Positions 29,883 through 38,534 of a DNA stretch of 64,000 bases are shown here, one piece after another. How positions within the stretch are numbered: the stretch's first letter is position 1; the number at the start of each line of letters is the position of its first letter. This DNA is from Aromatoleum diolicum (GTDB taxonomy: Bacteria > Pseudomonadota > Gammaproteobacteria > Burkholderiales > Rhodocyclaceae), in the NCBI RefSeq assembly GCF_012910955.1, contig NZ_WTVQ01000023.1, positions 1 through 64,000 on the forward strand. The letters are read 5' to 3'. Below the pieces are notes generated by a model. It was given only the letters and a program-made list of their open reading frames with translations, searched no databases and was not told the DNA's origin. Made by a program: the position numbers and the translations under genes.

Positions 29883-29912
29883 AACCCGGCAATTGCCGGG
29901 GCCCTTTTGCCT
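29881..29912. terminator. Bidirectional Rho-independent terminator
   Basis: CCCGGCAATTGCCGGG (29885-29900) is a perfect 16-bp palindrome. On the plus strand it is followed by a CCTTTTG tail, and on the minus strand by TTTTATT. It separates the ppnN/DUF3616-remnant transcript from the convergent phoX gene and can serve both. Confidence 0.75.
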
Positions 29913-29926
29913 TCAATTTTCCCGCA

Positions 29927-32122
29927 TCAGATGCCGATTTTGCCGCCGTCGTCCCGCGTTACCACGATCGTCGCCGAGCGCGGACGCGACAAGCCGCCAT
30001 CGGGCCAGTGGCTGCCGAAGGTGCCCGTCGCGAAATCAGGCCGCGTGTCTTCGCCCGGATGCTGGATGTTGATGAACAGCGCCGTACCGTCCGGGGTTTC
30101 CGCGACGCCGGTAATCTCGCATTCCTTCGGGCCGACGAGGAAACGGCGCAGGTTCTCCTCGCCAAGCTGCTTGCCGACATACGTGCCGACCGCTCGCGTC
30201 GTGACCTCGTCCGTACTGACCACGGTGCGCGCTGCGCCGTCACCGACTGCCCCCGGGACCGCCGCGAGCAGCATGCAGTTCGTGACATCGGTGTACGCGC
30301 CGTCGTCCGTCTCGATCCACAGCACGCCGGTAGCCTGGCTGAACCACAACCCGTCCGGGCTGGAGAAATCGTTCGCGTCGGTAAGGCCGGAAATATTGAC
30401 GTTCGCCGCATCGGCCGTCGCACGCGCGCCAAACAGGAAGACGTCCCACTTGAAGGACGTCGCGCCCGCGTCCTCGCCCGCTTCGGCGAAACGGATGATG
30501 TGGCCGTTCGGGTTGCCCAACTGGTTCTGGCCGGTAGTCTTGCGGTCGTTGTAGAAGCGCGGGTTGGCGGCATCGAGTTTGCCGATCGGGCGGCTCGCGG
30601 CGTTGGTGTTGGTCAGCGCCATATACACCTCGCCATTCTTCGGATTGACCGCACCCCATTCCGGACGGTCCATCTTCGTCGCGCCGGCGGCATCGGCGGC
30701 GAGACGGGCGTGCAGCACGACGTCCGCGTCATCGGCGAACGGATACGCCGCATTGGCCGGGGTGATGTTGCCAACCCCGAAGCGCAACTCGATCCACTGA
30801 CCGCTGCCATCGGCATCGAACCGGGCAACATAGAGTTTGCCGTCGTCCAGGTACTTGTCGCCCGCAGCGAGGCCGTCGTTGGCGTCCGCCGGGTTCCACG
30901 GCTGATTCGATACGTATTTGTAGATGTACTCGTTGCGCGAATCGCAGCCCATGTACCACACCAGCGGCGCGCCGGTCCGAACCGGCCCGAGCCATGCCCC
31001 TTCATGCGCGAAGCGGCCGAGCGCCGTGCGCTTCTTCGGCGTCGCATGGGGATCGAACGGATCGATTTCCACGACCCAGCCATAGGTGTTCGGGGCGTTG
31101 CGATAGTCATCGCTGCCGTCGGGCGAGCTCCCCAGCTTCATCGCGTTCCAGCGGCCGTAGAGATTATCCGGCGTGTCAGGCGTGACCGTCGCCCACAGCT
31201 CGCGTCCGTTGCCGGCCACGCCATAGCGCGCCAGCGCGATGAGCTCCTTTGCGCTGCGTTTCGGGTTGTCGATCGCCGTGATGCGGCGGAAATAACCCGC
31301 CCAGTTTTCCTCACAGGTGAGATAGGTACCCCACGGCGTCGCGCCGCTGGCGCAGTTGTTGACGGTGCCGCGCGTCCTGCGGCCATCCGGCGAGTATTTC
31401 GTGACCATGTACGGCGTCCTCGCTGCCGGCCCCGACAGGTCCATCTCGGTCAGCGTGTGGATGCGGCGATTGAAGCGCGAGCTCCGATCGTAGGTCCATT
31501 CGCCACCGGCTCTGACCGTCTCGATGATGCCCACCCCATGAGCGTAGAACTCGCGCAGCACTTCGTCGGCTGCCGTGCGCACGCCATTGACGATGCTCGG
31601 GCCGTTCGGGTGCAGATACGCGGGTGTGATCGCTTCGTGGTTCAGGCACAGCAGACCGCGCTCCGACTCGTTCTTGTGGTGTTTGCCGTTCGGGCCGAGG
31701 CCGAAGTAATGCATGCCGTCATGGTGATCACCGCCGCGAAACGCGTAGCTTGCGGGGGCGTCCTGGCCGTTGTTCATGTATTCGGCAATACCCGTGGCGA
31801 TCGGATCACCCAAGCGGTACAGCACGCTGTAGCGATAGCCTTCGGGCAACGCGACGACATCGGCAAGGCTCTTCGCAACCGGGGAAAATCCCAGCTTGGC
31901 GGCGTGCTGCGGGGATACCGGGGTTCCCTGTCGGGCGAGACCCGCCCACGCCGACGGGGAGGCTGCGCCACCGAGCACCGCGAGCGCGGCGGCGCCGATG
32001 CCGCCGCCCAGCAACTGTCGGCGCGACAGGCGTGTTTGCAGGACGCTGTCGAAGCTGGCGTTCTCCGATATGTTGGTCGAGTCGTCGGAGCTGTTGACGA
32101 GGGGCGAGCGGTAATCGGTCAT
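29927..32122 (-). CDS. phoX: PhoX family alkaline phosphatase (Tat-exported)
   Basis: A 731-residue PhoX/DUF839 phosphatase. The N-terminus carries a twin-arginine signal, SRRQLLGGGIGAAALAVLGG, with the arginine pair at 34-35 and a likely cleavage after AWA near residue 60. It is therefore folded with its Fe/Ca cofactor and exported through Tat. Family marks are GLLCLNHEAITPAYLHPNG, NNCASGATPWGTYLTCEENW, KRTALGRFAHEGAW, VWYMGCDSRNEYIYKYVS and DGLWFSQATGVLWIETDDG. It releases phosphate from organic esters in the periplasm. I did not recognise a clear Pho box upstream. It is convergent with ppnN and divergent from the helicase gene. Confidence 0.92.
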   Translation of the reverse strand: MTDYRSPLVNSSDDSTNISENASFDSVLQTRLSRRQLLGGGIGAAALAVLGGAASPSAWAGLARQGTPVSPQHAAKLGFSPVAKSLADVVALPEGYRYSVLYRLGDPIATGIAEYMNNGQDAPASYAFRGGDHHDGMHYFGLGPNGKHHKNESERGLLCLNHEAITPAYLHPNGPSIVNGVRTAADEVLREFYAHGVGIIETVRAGGEWTYDRSSRFNRRIHTLTEMDLSGPAARTPYMVTKYSPDGRRTRGTVNNCASGATPWGTYLTCEENWAGYFRRITAIDNPKRSAKELIALARYGVAGNGRELWATVTPDTPDNLYGRWNAMKLGSSPDGSDDYRNAPNTYGWVVEIDPFDPHATPKKRTALGRFAHEGAWLGPVRTGAPLVWYMGCDSRNEYIYKYVSNQPWNPADANDGLAAGDKYLDDGKLYVARFDADGSGQWIELRFGVGNITPANAAYPFADDADVVLHARLAADAAGATKMDRPEWGAVNPKNGEVYMALTNTNAASRPIGKLDAANPRFYNDRKTTGQNQLGNPNGHIIRFAEAGEDAGATSFKWDVFLFGARATADAANVNISGLTDANDFSSPDGLWFSQATGVLWIETDDGAYTDVTNCMLLAAVPGAVGDGAARTVVSTDEVTTRAVGTYVGKQLGEENLRRFLVGPKECEITGVAETPDGTALFINIQHPGEDTRPDFATGTFGSHWPDGGLSRPRSATIVVTRDDGGKIGI

Positions 32123-32377
32123 GGGCGAGTCCTCTGCGGAGTTTCTTCTGGTTAAGACGCCGGGGTACCTTAGTCCCCTACTGTTAAGGCCTCATGACCG
32201 GCAGAGCCTGCTACAAGCGTAATCGGCCAGCTGCTATCCTGCTTGCCGCCGCAGCCTGCGTATGCATCTGATGCGGGTGTGCGGATCGGACTAAACTCAC
32301 TGACCGAGTCGGCGTCGCCGCTGACGAGGGGCGCCGGACATGCGTCCCGCCAACGCCACGAGCACAGACATCAAGGC

Positions 32378-34564
32378 ATGACCAAGACTTCTTCAAGAAA
32401 CGCGCTGGCCACGCCGCGGTTCCACCCATCCGGCTTCACGCCCACCGCCGAACAATGCGAGATCCAGACCAACAGCGCACGGTACGTCATCGCGATGGCC
32501 AATGCCGGAGCGGCAAAGACCACCACCCTGGCGCTGCGCATTGCGGAGTCGATCCGGCGCGGCGTTTCTCCCGATCACATCGTCGCGCTGAGTTTTTCCA
32601 GCGAAGCTGCGTGCGTTCTGAAGGAACGTCTCGTCGAAGTCGGCCTGGAAGACAAGCTGGCACGCCGGGTCATGTGTTCGACCTTCGACGAATTCTGCCG
32701 CCAGGTGTTGCGTGAGCACGAAGGCTACGACACGCCCTATCTGCCCACCTTCGAGGAGGTCGCACCGCATGTGCGCAAGGCAGTGGCCGAGGTCCAGCGT
32801 CTCAACGCCGAACGGCACACCCCGCGCGAGCTCTGGCTGCCCGAACACAATGCCCAGATCGCCGACTTCCTGAAGGCTACTCGCCAGTTGAAGGCGCAGC
32901 GGGTTCTGCCCGAACTGGACGAGGACGAAACGGTCGCCTCGCGCGCCGAAGCGCTCGATGTGCCGGAAGGCCTGTTCGTCCTCTATCAGCACATGGAAAA
33001 GTCCCGCGCTGGCGATGGCGACGGGTGTGCGTGGCGCACCGTGCTCGATGCGACCTTCGATCTTGCCGTGCTGCTGGCGCAGGGCGAGTTGCCGGCTCGC
33101 CTCTCCGCTTACCGGGTGGTGATCGTCGACGAGTTGCAGGACATGAACCCCGCCTCCCTTGCCTGTCTGGAACACCTCATCGAGCATGGCCGGGCGTGGT
33201 TCACCGGCGCGGGCGACTTCGATCAGGTCATCCACCGCTGGGCCGGCGCCGACGCGAGTTTCGTTCGCACCCGCTTGGGGTCGGGTTGGCCCGGGTTAAG
33301 ACGCCTGCCGCTCACCACGACCTTTCGCCACGGGCCGGCCATGGCCCTGGCGACAAGCTTTTTAAAGGACAAGCCCGTGGTGTCCGGAAGGAGCCATGAC
33401 GCCCTGCTGCGACTGCAACGCTACACCGACCCCCGTGACGAAGCGACAAAACTCGTCGCCGGCCTGCTCGACTGGCAGCGGCGTCGCAAGCGGCTCGATG
33501 CCTGTGCCATCATTTTGCGTGCCCCACACCAGTCCATCGCGATCGAGAACGCCCTGCTCGAGGCCGGCATAGGCTGGCGGGTGGACGGGCTGGAGAGCTA
33601 TCTGCTGCGGAGCGAAATTCTGATGCTGCGCGGGGTCATCGCCTTTGCGCTGGAAGACTACGAATCGATTCCCGGCGTCGACAAGCGCTTCCAGGTATTG
33701 CAGGCGCTTGAATTGTGGCAGGAGCTGTCATGGGGCACCCGCCGCCTGGACGACCTCAAGACCGCCGCTGCCCAGCCCGATCTGTTCGACGCCTTTCTCA
33801 AAGGGCGGCTGCTGCGGCCGCAAACCCGGGCCGATAAGGCCGCCGCCGAACTCTCGGGCGAGGCGGAAATGCAGGAGGCCCATCGGCAGCTGGACCTGAT
33901 TGCCAGACTGCGCCGTGAAGGGCGCCACGACGAAGCCAATGCCGTGCTCCGCCAACAACATGACGATGCGCAAACCATCGACGAATCGCCCGCGCAACGG
34001 CAGGCGCGGATGCGGCTGGAAAAGGCCCTGACGGAACTGCGCGCGGCTCCGCCCGACGAACCCGCCCATCTGGCCCTCCTCCGCGCCGCCACCATTCTCG
34101 ACCTGAAGGGGGTGGCGCACCGCTTGTTCATCGACCCGAATACGGCCGTTGCGGTGGCGAAATCGGTCGGTGGCTTTATCGATGCGGCACGCCGGATCAA
34201 CCAGCCCTTGCGCGAGTTTGCACAATGGCTGCGCCAGGCAGAGGAGAAGTCGGCCGAACTCCGCAAACGCAAGACGGTGCTGCTGTGCACGGTCGAAGCC
34301 GCGAAGGGTCATGAGTTCGACGCGGTCATGTTGCCGGGGCTGGAGGATGGCAATTTTCCGCTGGCCGGCTGGGACCGTACCGAAGAGAGCAACCGCTTCT
34401 ATGTTGCCATCACCCGGGTGCGCGACGAACTCACCCTGTTCGTTCCCGAGGCGAGCGCAAGCGTCAGCCCGTTCGTGACCGCAATGCACATCGACAAGGC
34501 GATCGTGCGCGGTCGCAGCCAGCTGGATGCCCTGCTCACCGGGCACGAGCCGGCCGGATTTTAG
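32378..34564 (+). CDS. UvrD-like superfamily 1 helicase with divergent P-loop
   Basis: A 728-residue SF1 helicase. A Q-motif-like FTPTAEQCEIQ precedes motif I. The P-loop is ANAGAAKT (41-48): Lys47 and Thr48 are kept, but two glycines of the usual AGAGSGKT are replaced (Asn42 and Ala46). Motif Ia is ALSFSSEAA, motif II VIVDELQDMNP, motif III FTGAGDFDQVIHRWAGAD, motif IV TTFRHG. Motifs V/VI lie in VEAAKGHEFDAVMLPGLEDG and RFYVAITRVRDEL. It presumably unwinds DNA 3'-5'; the substrate or partner is unknown. The first ATG of the frame is at 32243, but ATG 32378 sits behind an AAGG site and just before conserved sequence. Confidence 0.85.
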   Translation: MTKTSSRNALATPRFHPSGFTPTAEQCEIQTNSARYVIAMANAGAAKTTTLALRIAESIRRGVSPDHIVALSFSSEAACVLKERLVEVGLEDKLARRVMCSTFDEFCRQVLREHEGYDTPYLPTFEEVAPHVRKAVAEVQRLNAERHTPRELWLPEHNAQIADFLKATRQLKAQRVLPELDEDETVASRAEALDVPEGLFVLYQHMEKSRAGDGDGCAWRTVLDATFDLAVLLAQGELPARLSAYRVVIVDELQDMNPASLACLEHLIEHGRAWFTGAGDFDQVIHRWAGADASFVRTRLGSGWPGLRRLPLTTTFRHGPAMALATSFLKDKPVVSGRSHDALLRLQRYTDPRDEATKLVAGLLDWQRRRKRLDACAIILRAPHQSIAIENALLEAGIGWRVDGLESYLLRSEILMLRGVIAFALEDYESIPGVDKRFQVLQALELWQELSWGTRRLDDLKTAAAQPDLFDAFLKGRLLRPQTRADKAAAELSGEAEMQEAHRQLDLIARLRREGRHDEANAVLRQQHDDAQTIDESPAQRQARMRLEKALTELRAAPPDEPAHLALLRAATILDLKGVAHRLFIDPNTAVAVAKSVGGFIDAARRINQPLREFAQWLRQAEEKSAELRKRKTVLLCTVEAAKGHEFDAVMLPGLEDGNFPLAGWDRTEESNRFYVAITRVRDELTLFVPEASASVSPFVTAMHIDKAIVRGRSQLDALLTGHEPAGF

Positions 34565-34624
34565 CGCCGGCCTGGATCAGCGCCCCGTTCTTGACGATGC
34601 CCCAAACCGACCGTGGCGCATCGC

Positions 34625-35098
34625 TTACCAGTGTACCGGTTTTGCAACCATCAGGTAGAAAACCACCGCCATCGAAATGAAGGCAGGGTATCCCAGACGC
34701 TCCCACCAGCCGGCGTAGCGCCAGAAGGTTTCGGGGAGCTCCTGCGCCGTCGCGGCTGCCTCGGCAGCCATTCCCGCCATGCGGATCTGCAACCACACAA
34801 CAGGCAACCAGCAAAGTCCGGCCAGTCCATACAGACATAGCGACAAGACCAGCCACGGCGAGGACAACGGCCAGCCCGCGAGGTAAATCATCGTTACCCC
34901 TGAGAGGGGTTGCACGATGGCGGCCGGCGTCGTGAACCACCAGTCTGCCCGCACCACCAGTCGACATACCACTGCAATGCCGGCAACCGACCCCACGCGA
35001 TTTGCAAAGAACAGGTAGAAGGCGGACCCGAATCCGGTGCCGACCAGCAGCACCGACGAAATGATGTGCAGGGTCTTGAGAGTGAGATAGGCGCTCAT
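34625..35098 (-). CDS. DUF2269 family integral membrane protein
   Basis: A 157-residue membrane protein with four hydrophobic segments. It begins MSAYLTLKTLHIISSVLLVG and contains the family signature TGFGSAFYLFFANR and WWFTTPAAIVQPLSG. The final span ends at MVAKPVHW. DUF2269 function is unknown. It overlaps the upstream SDR-DoxX gene by four bases and is co-translated with it. This pairing of an SDR/DoxX protein with DUF2269 is frequent in proteobacteria. Both probably respond to the GbsR-type regulator encoded next door. Confidence 0.88.
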   Translation of the reverse strand: MSAYLTLKTLHIISSVLLVGTGFGSAFYLFFANRVGSVAGIAVVCRLVVRADWWFTTPAAIVQPLSGVTMIYLAGWPLSSPWLVLSLCLYGLAGLCWLPVVWLQIRMAGMAAEAAATAQELPETFWRYAGWWERLGYPAFISMAVVFYLMVAKPVHW

Positions 35099-36414
35099 GA
35101 CAGATGCTCCTCGTTCCAAAGGACAATCAGCAAGGCGAGTACGGCCATGTTTTTGGTGACCGGACCGAAGGGATGGATCAGCTGTTCCGGCAGGCAGAGG
35201 GCGACAAGCGCCGTATAGCCAAGTACCAGGAGGATCTGGATACCCCACAGTCGACGACCGGCTCCCGCAAGGCAGGCAACGCCCATCGCAATATCCAGCG
35301 CCGACGCCGCGTAAAGGGTCACCAAGGCGGGGTCGCCCCGCAGGCCGACCGGCTCGAGCAGCCCGAGGCTGTCTTCGACCGGATAGAGGAACGCACTTGC
35401 CACTCCGGTGGCGATCCAGATCAACGCCAGCACCCAGCGAAAGAACGGATTGCGCCAGTGCGCCAACGCCGCTGCGCGCATCCCGGCTATGCCGGTCGGC
35501 GACGTCGCCCCGGGAAAACGGATCAACGGGCGTCCCAGCACTGAGGTGACGCGGGTCGGGTCGCCCACGTTGCCCCGCTGCAGCATGGACCAGGTGTCGG
35601 CCGTGAGCCACGACCCACGAAGCCGGCTGCCGATCCGTGCCGCAAGGCGCATCACGCTTGCAGGTATCGAAAGCTGAACCGGAGCCGGAAGATCCATTTG
35701 TGCGCGATAGGCGAGGAGCATCGAGCTGAGCGAGCATCGATCCGGTCCGGGCGCATCGACACACCGCCCCGGTGCGGCGTCGGAATGGACGGCCCACGAG
35801 ACCAATGCGGCAAGATCGTCGATGTGAAGCGGTTGGACGGTCTGCCGTCCCTCGCCCGGCAGGGGCAGGAGCGGCAAACTTGCCCACATGCGAAAGGCGC
35901 GCGCCGAACGCCCTGCCTCGCCATACACGAGACCCGGGCGCAGAATTACCCACTGCAAAGGCAAGGTCTTGAGTGCTTCGTCGGCCATCCGTTTGCTGGC
36001 GAAGTAGGCTTCCGGTCCGGTATCGGCGCCCAGGGCCGATATCTGGATCACTCTCCGCACGCCGGCCTGCGCGCATCCCCGAAAAAGCGCAACGGGAGCC
36101 TGACAGTGAAGCGTGTCGAACTGCGCCGCATCGGATTCGACAAGAATGCCGACCGCGTTGATGACCACGTCAATATCGATGAGTCGCGATGCCCATGCGG
36201 ATGGGTCGGTGTCGCGCTCGTAGTCGATGAGCATCTCCGTAGGCGGGTTCGATGCCTGCGCCTGGCGGACACCGCGAACGACGCAATGTCCTGCCCGGAT
36301 CAATTGATCGCAGATGGCCGCCCCGATGAAACCTGATGCGCCACACACCAGAATCTTCATGATGTCACTCGCTTGCTGAGCGGGCTGCGAATTTGTCATT
36401 GAATAGTCATTCAT
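35095..36414 (-). CDS. NAD(P)-binding epimerase/SDR protein with DoxX-like membrane domain
   Basis: A 439-residue fusion. Residues 19-310 form an extended/atypical SDR with the loop CGASGFIGAAICDQL, VINAVGI, and YFASKRMADEAL as the active-site Tyr-Lys region. The C-terminal 120 residues contain four membrane spans of the DoxX-like type (WVLALIWIATGVASAFLYP onward). It is likely a membrane-tethered oxidoreductase or nucleotide-sugar/quinone-type enzyme; the substrate is unknown. ATG 36414 has an AAGAG site. ATG 36360 (MKILVCG) is the domain start and an alternative. A GbsR-type palindrome sits 22 bp upstream, so expression is probably repressor-controlled. Confidence 0.85.
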   Translation of the reverse strand: MNDYSMTNSQPAQQASDIMKILVCGASGFIGAAICDQLIRAGHCVVRGVRQAQASNPPTEMLIDYERDTDPSAWASRLIDIDVVINAVGILVESDAAQFDTLHCQAPVALFRGCAQAGVRRVIQISALGADTGPEAYFASKRMADEALKTLPLQWVILRPGLVYGEAGRSARAFRMWASLPLLPLPGEGRQTVQPLHIDDLAALVSWAVHSDAAPGRCVDAPGPDRCSLSSMLLAYRAQMDLPAPVQLSIPASVMRLAARIGSRLRGSWLTADTWSMLQRGNVGDPTRVTSVLGRPLIRFPGATSPTGIAGMRAAALAHWRNPFFRWVLALIWIATGVASAFLYPVEDSLGLLEPVGLRGDPALVTLYAASALDIAMGVACLAGAGRRLWGIQILLVLGYTALVALCLPEQLIHPFGPVTKNMAVLALLIVLWNEEHLS

Positions 36415-36435
36415 TGCGTGCTCTTTTTAACTGTT

Positions 36436-36455
36436 ATTTCTGTAAAAACAGAAAT
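36436..36455. promoter_or_regulatory. GbsR-type operator, site 2 (SDR-DoxX operon)
   Basis: ATTTCTGTAAAAACAGAAAT is a 20-bp perfect palindrome differing at two central positions from the site in front of the regulator gene. It lies 22 bp upstream of the SDR-DoxX start and directly after the regulator's terminator. On the minus strand a TTTACA hexamer occupies the same position as the TTGACA of the other site. Confidence 0.75.
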
Positions 36456-36464
36456 TGTTGCTCC

Positions 36465-36488
36465 GAAAAAACGGGCCTGTTCGCCCGT
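36465..36488 (-). terminator. Rho-independent terminator of the GbsR-type regulator
   Basis: On the minus strand the arms ACGGGC and GCCCGT enclose GAACAG and run into TTTTTTC. It lies 24 bp after the regulator stop codon, so the regulator and the SDR operon are separate transcripts. Confidence 0.75.
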
Positions 36489-36511
36489 GCGGATTCAACC
36501 GGCTTCAGTAC

Positions 36512-37036
36512 CTACTTCTTGCGTACAAACTGGCTGAGCTTGGCGCCGACCCCGAGGGTCTTCATCAGGGTATCGGGCTTGAGCCGCATCATTTCATCGA
36601 CCCAGGCCGTCATGACTTCCATGAACGCCAGGGTCTCGCGTATGCGCTGTTCCGTGCCGGTATCCTCGCCCGGCAACTGGTCGCTTGAAAGACATTCCCG
36701 CAGCACGCCGACGGTCGGATCAATTTCACGCTGCCGGCGGCCTTCGACGATCACCTTGAACAATTCCCAGATGTCGGTCGAGGTTTCAAAGTGGTCCCGC
36801 CGGTCGCCCATCAGATGCACGACTCGCACCAATCGCCAGGCTTGCAGTTCCTTGAGGCTGTTGCTCACGTTGGACCGCGCTACCCCCAAGGTCTCGGCGA
36901 TCTCTTCGGCGTCGAACGGTCGGCCGGCCAGATACAGCAAGGCATGTATTTGAGCGACGGTTCGATTGACGCCCCAGCGGGAGCCCATCTCTCCCCAGTG
37001 GAGAATGAAGCGTTCGGCGATCGGTTTGAGTTCCAT
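36512..37036 (-). CDS. GbsR/MarR family transcriptional regulator
   Basis: A 174-residue regulator of the GbsR branch of the MarR superfamily. The family-defining HWGEMGSRWGVNRTVAQIHALLY is at residues 13-35. The winged helix with recognition helix AETLGVARSNVSNSLKEL is near 48-65, and the wing contains DRRDHFE. The C-terminal half is the helical dimerisation region. Two matching palindromes, one over its own promoter and one before the adjacent SDR-DoxX operon, indicate it represses itself and that operon. The promoter places the transcript start about one base before the ATG, so the mRNA is probably leaderless. The inducer is unknown. Confidence 0.88.
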   Translation of the reverse strand: MELKPIAERFILHWGEMGSRWGVNRTVAQIHALLYLAGRPFDAEEIAETLGVARSNVSNSLKELQAWRLVRVVHLMGDRRDHFETSTDIWELFKVIVEGRRQREIDPTVGVLRECLSSDQLPGEDTGTEQRIRETLAFMEVMTAWVDEMMRLKPDTLMKTLGVGAKLSQFVRKK

Positions 37037-37043
37037 GGACTCA

Positions 37044-37071
37044 ATGATAGTACGCCATGAATTTCTGTCAA
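37044..37071 (-). promoter_or_regulatory. Promoter of the GbsR-type regulator (leaderless)
   Basis: On the minus strand TTGACA (37071-37066) and TATCAT (37049-37044) are 16 bp apart. The start of transcription is expected about seven bases on, at 37037, and the ATG begins at 37036. The -35 box lies inside the 20-bp palindrome. Confidence 0.7.
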
Positions 37072-37080
37072 GACAGAAAT
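37061..37080. promoter_or_regulatory. GbsR-type operator, site 1 (autoregulation)
   Basis: ATTTCTGTCAAGACAGAAAT is a 20-bp perfect palindrome covering the -35 hexamer of the regulator's own promoter. It shares 18 of 20 positions with the site before the SDR-DoxX operon. Confidence 0.8.
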
Positions 37081-37363
37081 GACAGAATTCTTGAGCCCGT
37101 ATGCCGGAAGAATCGTTGCGGGGATCCATCAACGGAATGATCGAATCCGGAATTCCTCGACGCTGGTAAAGGGCGGGTCCGGCCGACGAGCGCCCTGACA
37201 GCTTGATGACCGCTCCGGCAATAGTGGCCCTTCCCTGCAGACGACGCGCTGGCGGCTGCCCGACGCGTCGCTCGCGCTTCTCCGGCTTTGTGCGTAAGCG
37301 CACAGATTCGAGGCAGAATCAGGTACAAGCTTGGAACGGATCAAACTCGCGCAAGGAGCAGGC
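37081..37363. other. Non-coding gap between the regulator and the PerM-like gene
   Basis: Beyond the operator the divergent space holds one further small palindrome, TGTGCGTAAGCGCACA (37289-37304), about 60 bp before the permease start. Nothing else stands out. Confidence 0.35.
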
Positions 37364-38416
37364 GTGGACGATTACCGCAAGGCCTTCGTGATCGTCGTGA
37401 CGGCCCTCTTCGCCCTCGCGCTGTACTGGATGCTGGCGCCCTTCTGGGGCGCGCTTGCATGGGGCATCTGTCTCGCTTTCCTGTTGGCACCGGTGCATCG
37501 CTGGCTGACGCGCAAGCTTAAAGGACGCGTTGACCTGTCCGCTGGAATCATCACCCTGCTTGTGCCCGCCGTGCTCGCCGGCCCGCTGGTAAGCCTTGGC
37601 GTGGCATTCGCGAATCAGGTCACCGATCTGATTACCCGTCTGCAGGAGGAGGAGCTGCGCTTCGATACCCGACTGCTTGCGCAGCTGGAGCAGTATCCCT
37701 TTATCGGCGGGCTTGTCGAATGGCTGCGCGACAACCTCACCGCCACGACGGAACAGCTCCAAGGCTGGTTGGCCAACGGCGCCCAGATGCTGCTGCGGTC
37801 AGTGGCGGCAACAGGCGGAAATTTTGTGCTCAGTGCCTTGGGTACGGTCGTCCATTTTTTCATAATGCTGTTCTTGCTCTTCTTCCTGCTGCGCGACGGT
37901 CCGAAGCTGCTCGGCCGCGTCGTGCGCCTCGTCCCGATGGAATCGCAGCGCAAGGGAGAGTTGCTGCGGCTGATTGGCAGCACCACCCGCGCCGTGGTCT
38001 ATGGGACCGGTTTGACCGCGCTCGCGCAAGGCGCCCTCGTGGGGATCGGATTCGCCATGGCAGGGCTGCCGTCCGCTGTTGTATTCGGGGTGCTGGCGGC
38101 ACTTGTGGCACTTTTGCCAGTGGGCGGTGCGGCGCTCGTCTGGCTGCCGGGAGTCCTTGTCCTGGCTGCCAATTCCGACTGGGGCTGGGCGACCTTCTTG
38201 TTGATCTGGGGCATCGGCGTATCGGTCTCGGACAACCTGCTGCGGCCATTGCTGATCTCGAGTCAGGTGCCGGTGTCGATGCTTGCGGTATTCATCGGGG
38301 TAATCGGCGGTGTCGCCGCCTTCGGCATCATCGGTGTCATCATCGGGCCCGTGCTGCTGACAGTCCTCGCGGCGCTCCTGGGCTTCCTCGACGAGACGTT
38401 GTCGCACCAGCCCTGA
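37364..38416 (+). CDS. AI-2E (PerM) family inner-membrane protein, copy 1
   Basis: A 350-residue polytopic protein with two N-terminal spans, a central soluble region (about 60-150) and four to five C-terminal spans. The family pattern includes FLLRDGPKLLGRVVRLVP, GTGLTALAQGALVGIGFAMAGLP, and VSDNLLRPLLISSQVPVSML. Members include putative AI-2 exporters, sodium/proton antiporters and PerM; the substrate cannot be read from sequence. The start is set at GTG 37364 because AAGGAG lies six bases upstream. A TTG 33 bases earlier is also in frame. A paralogue lies 0.9 kb downstream on the other strand. Confidence 0.88.
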   Translation: MDDYRKAFVIVVTALFALALYWMLAPFWGALAWGICLAFLLAPVHRWLTRKLKGRVDLSAGIITLLVPAVLAGPLVSLGVAFANQVTDLITRLQEEELRFDTRLLAQLEQYPFIGGLVEWLRDNLTATTEQLQGWLANGAQMLLRSVAATGGNFVLSALGTVVHFFIMLFLLFFLLRDGPKLLGRVVRLVPMESQRKGELLRLIGSTTRAVVYGTGLTALAQGALVGIGFAMAGLPSAVVFGVLAALVALLPVGGAALVWLPGVLVLAANSDWGWATFLLIWGIGVSVSDNLLRPLLISSQVPVSMLAVFIGVIGGVAAFGIIGVIIGPVLLTVLAALLGFLDETLSHQP

Positions 38417-38466
38417 TCTACTTGCGCGCCGCACTCGCAGTGAGTGTCGTCCCCGCAGGACGATAT

Positions 38467-38502
38467 GAAAAAAGCCCTGCTGGCATCACCAGCAGGGCTT
38501 CT
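38467..38502. terminator. Bidirectional Rho-independent terminator
   Basis: The 10-bp perfect arms GCCCTGCTGG and CCAGCAGGGC enclose five bases. The plus strand continues TTCTTC and the minus strand TTTTTTCAT. It ends both the PerM-like gene and the convergent phasin gene. Confidence 0.85.
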
Positions 38503-38534
38503 TCACGTCCAATCCCGAGTAATCGGGACCGGAT

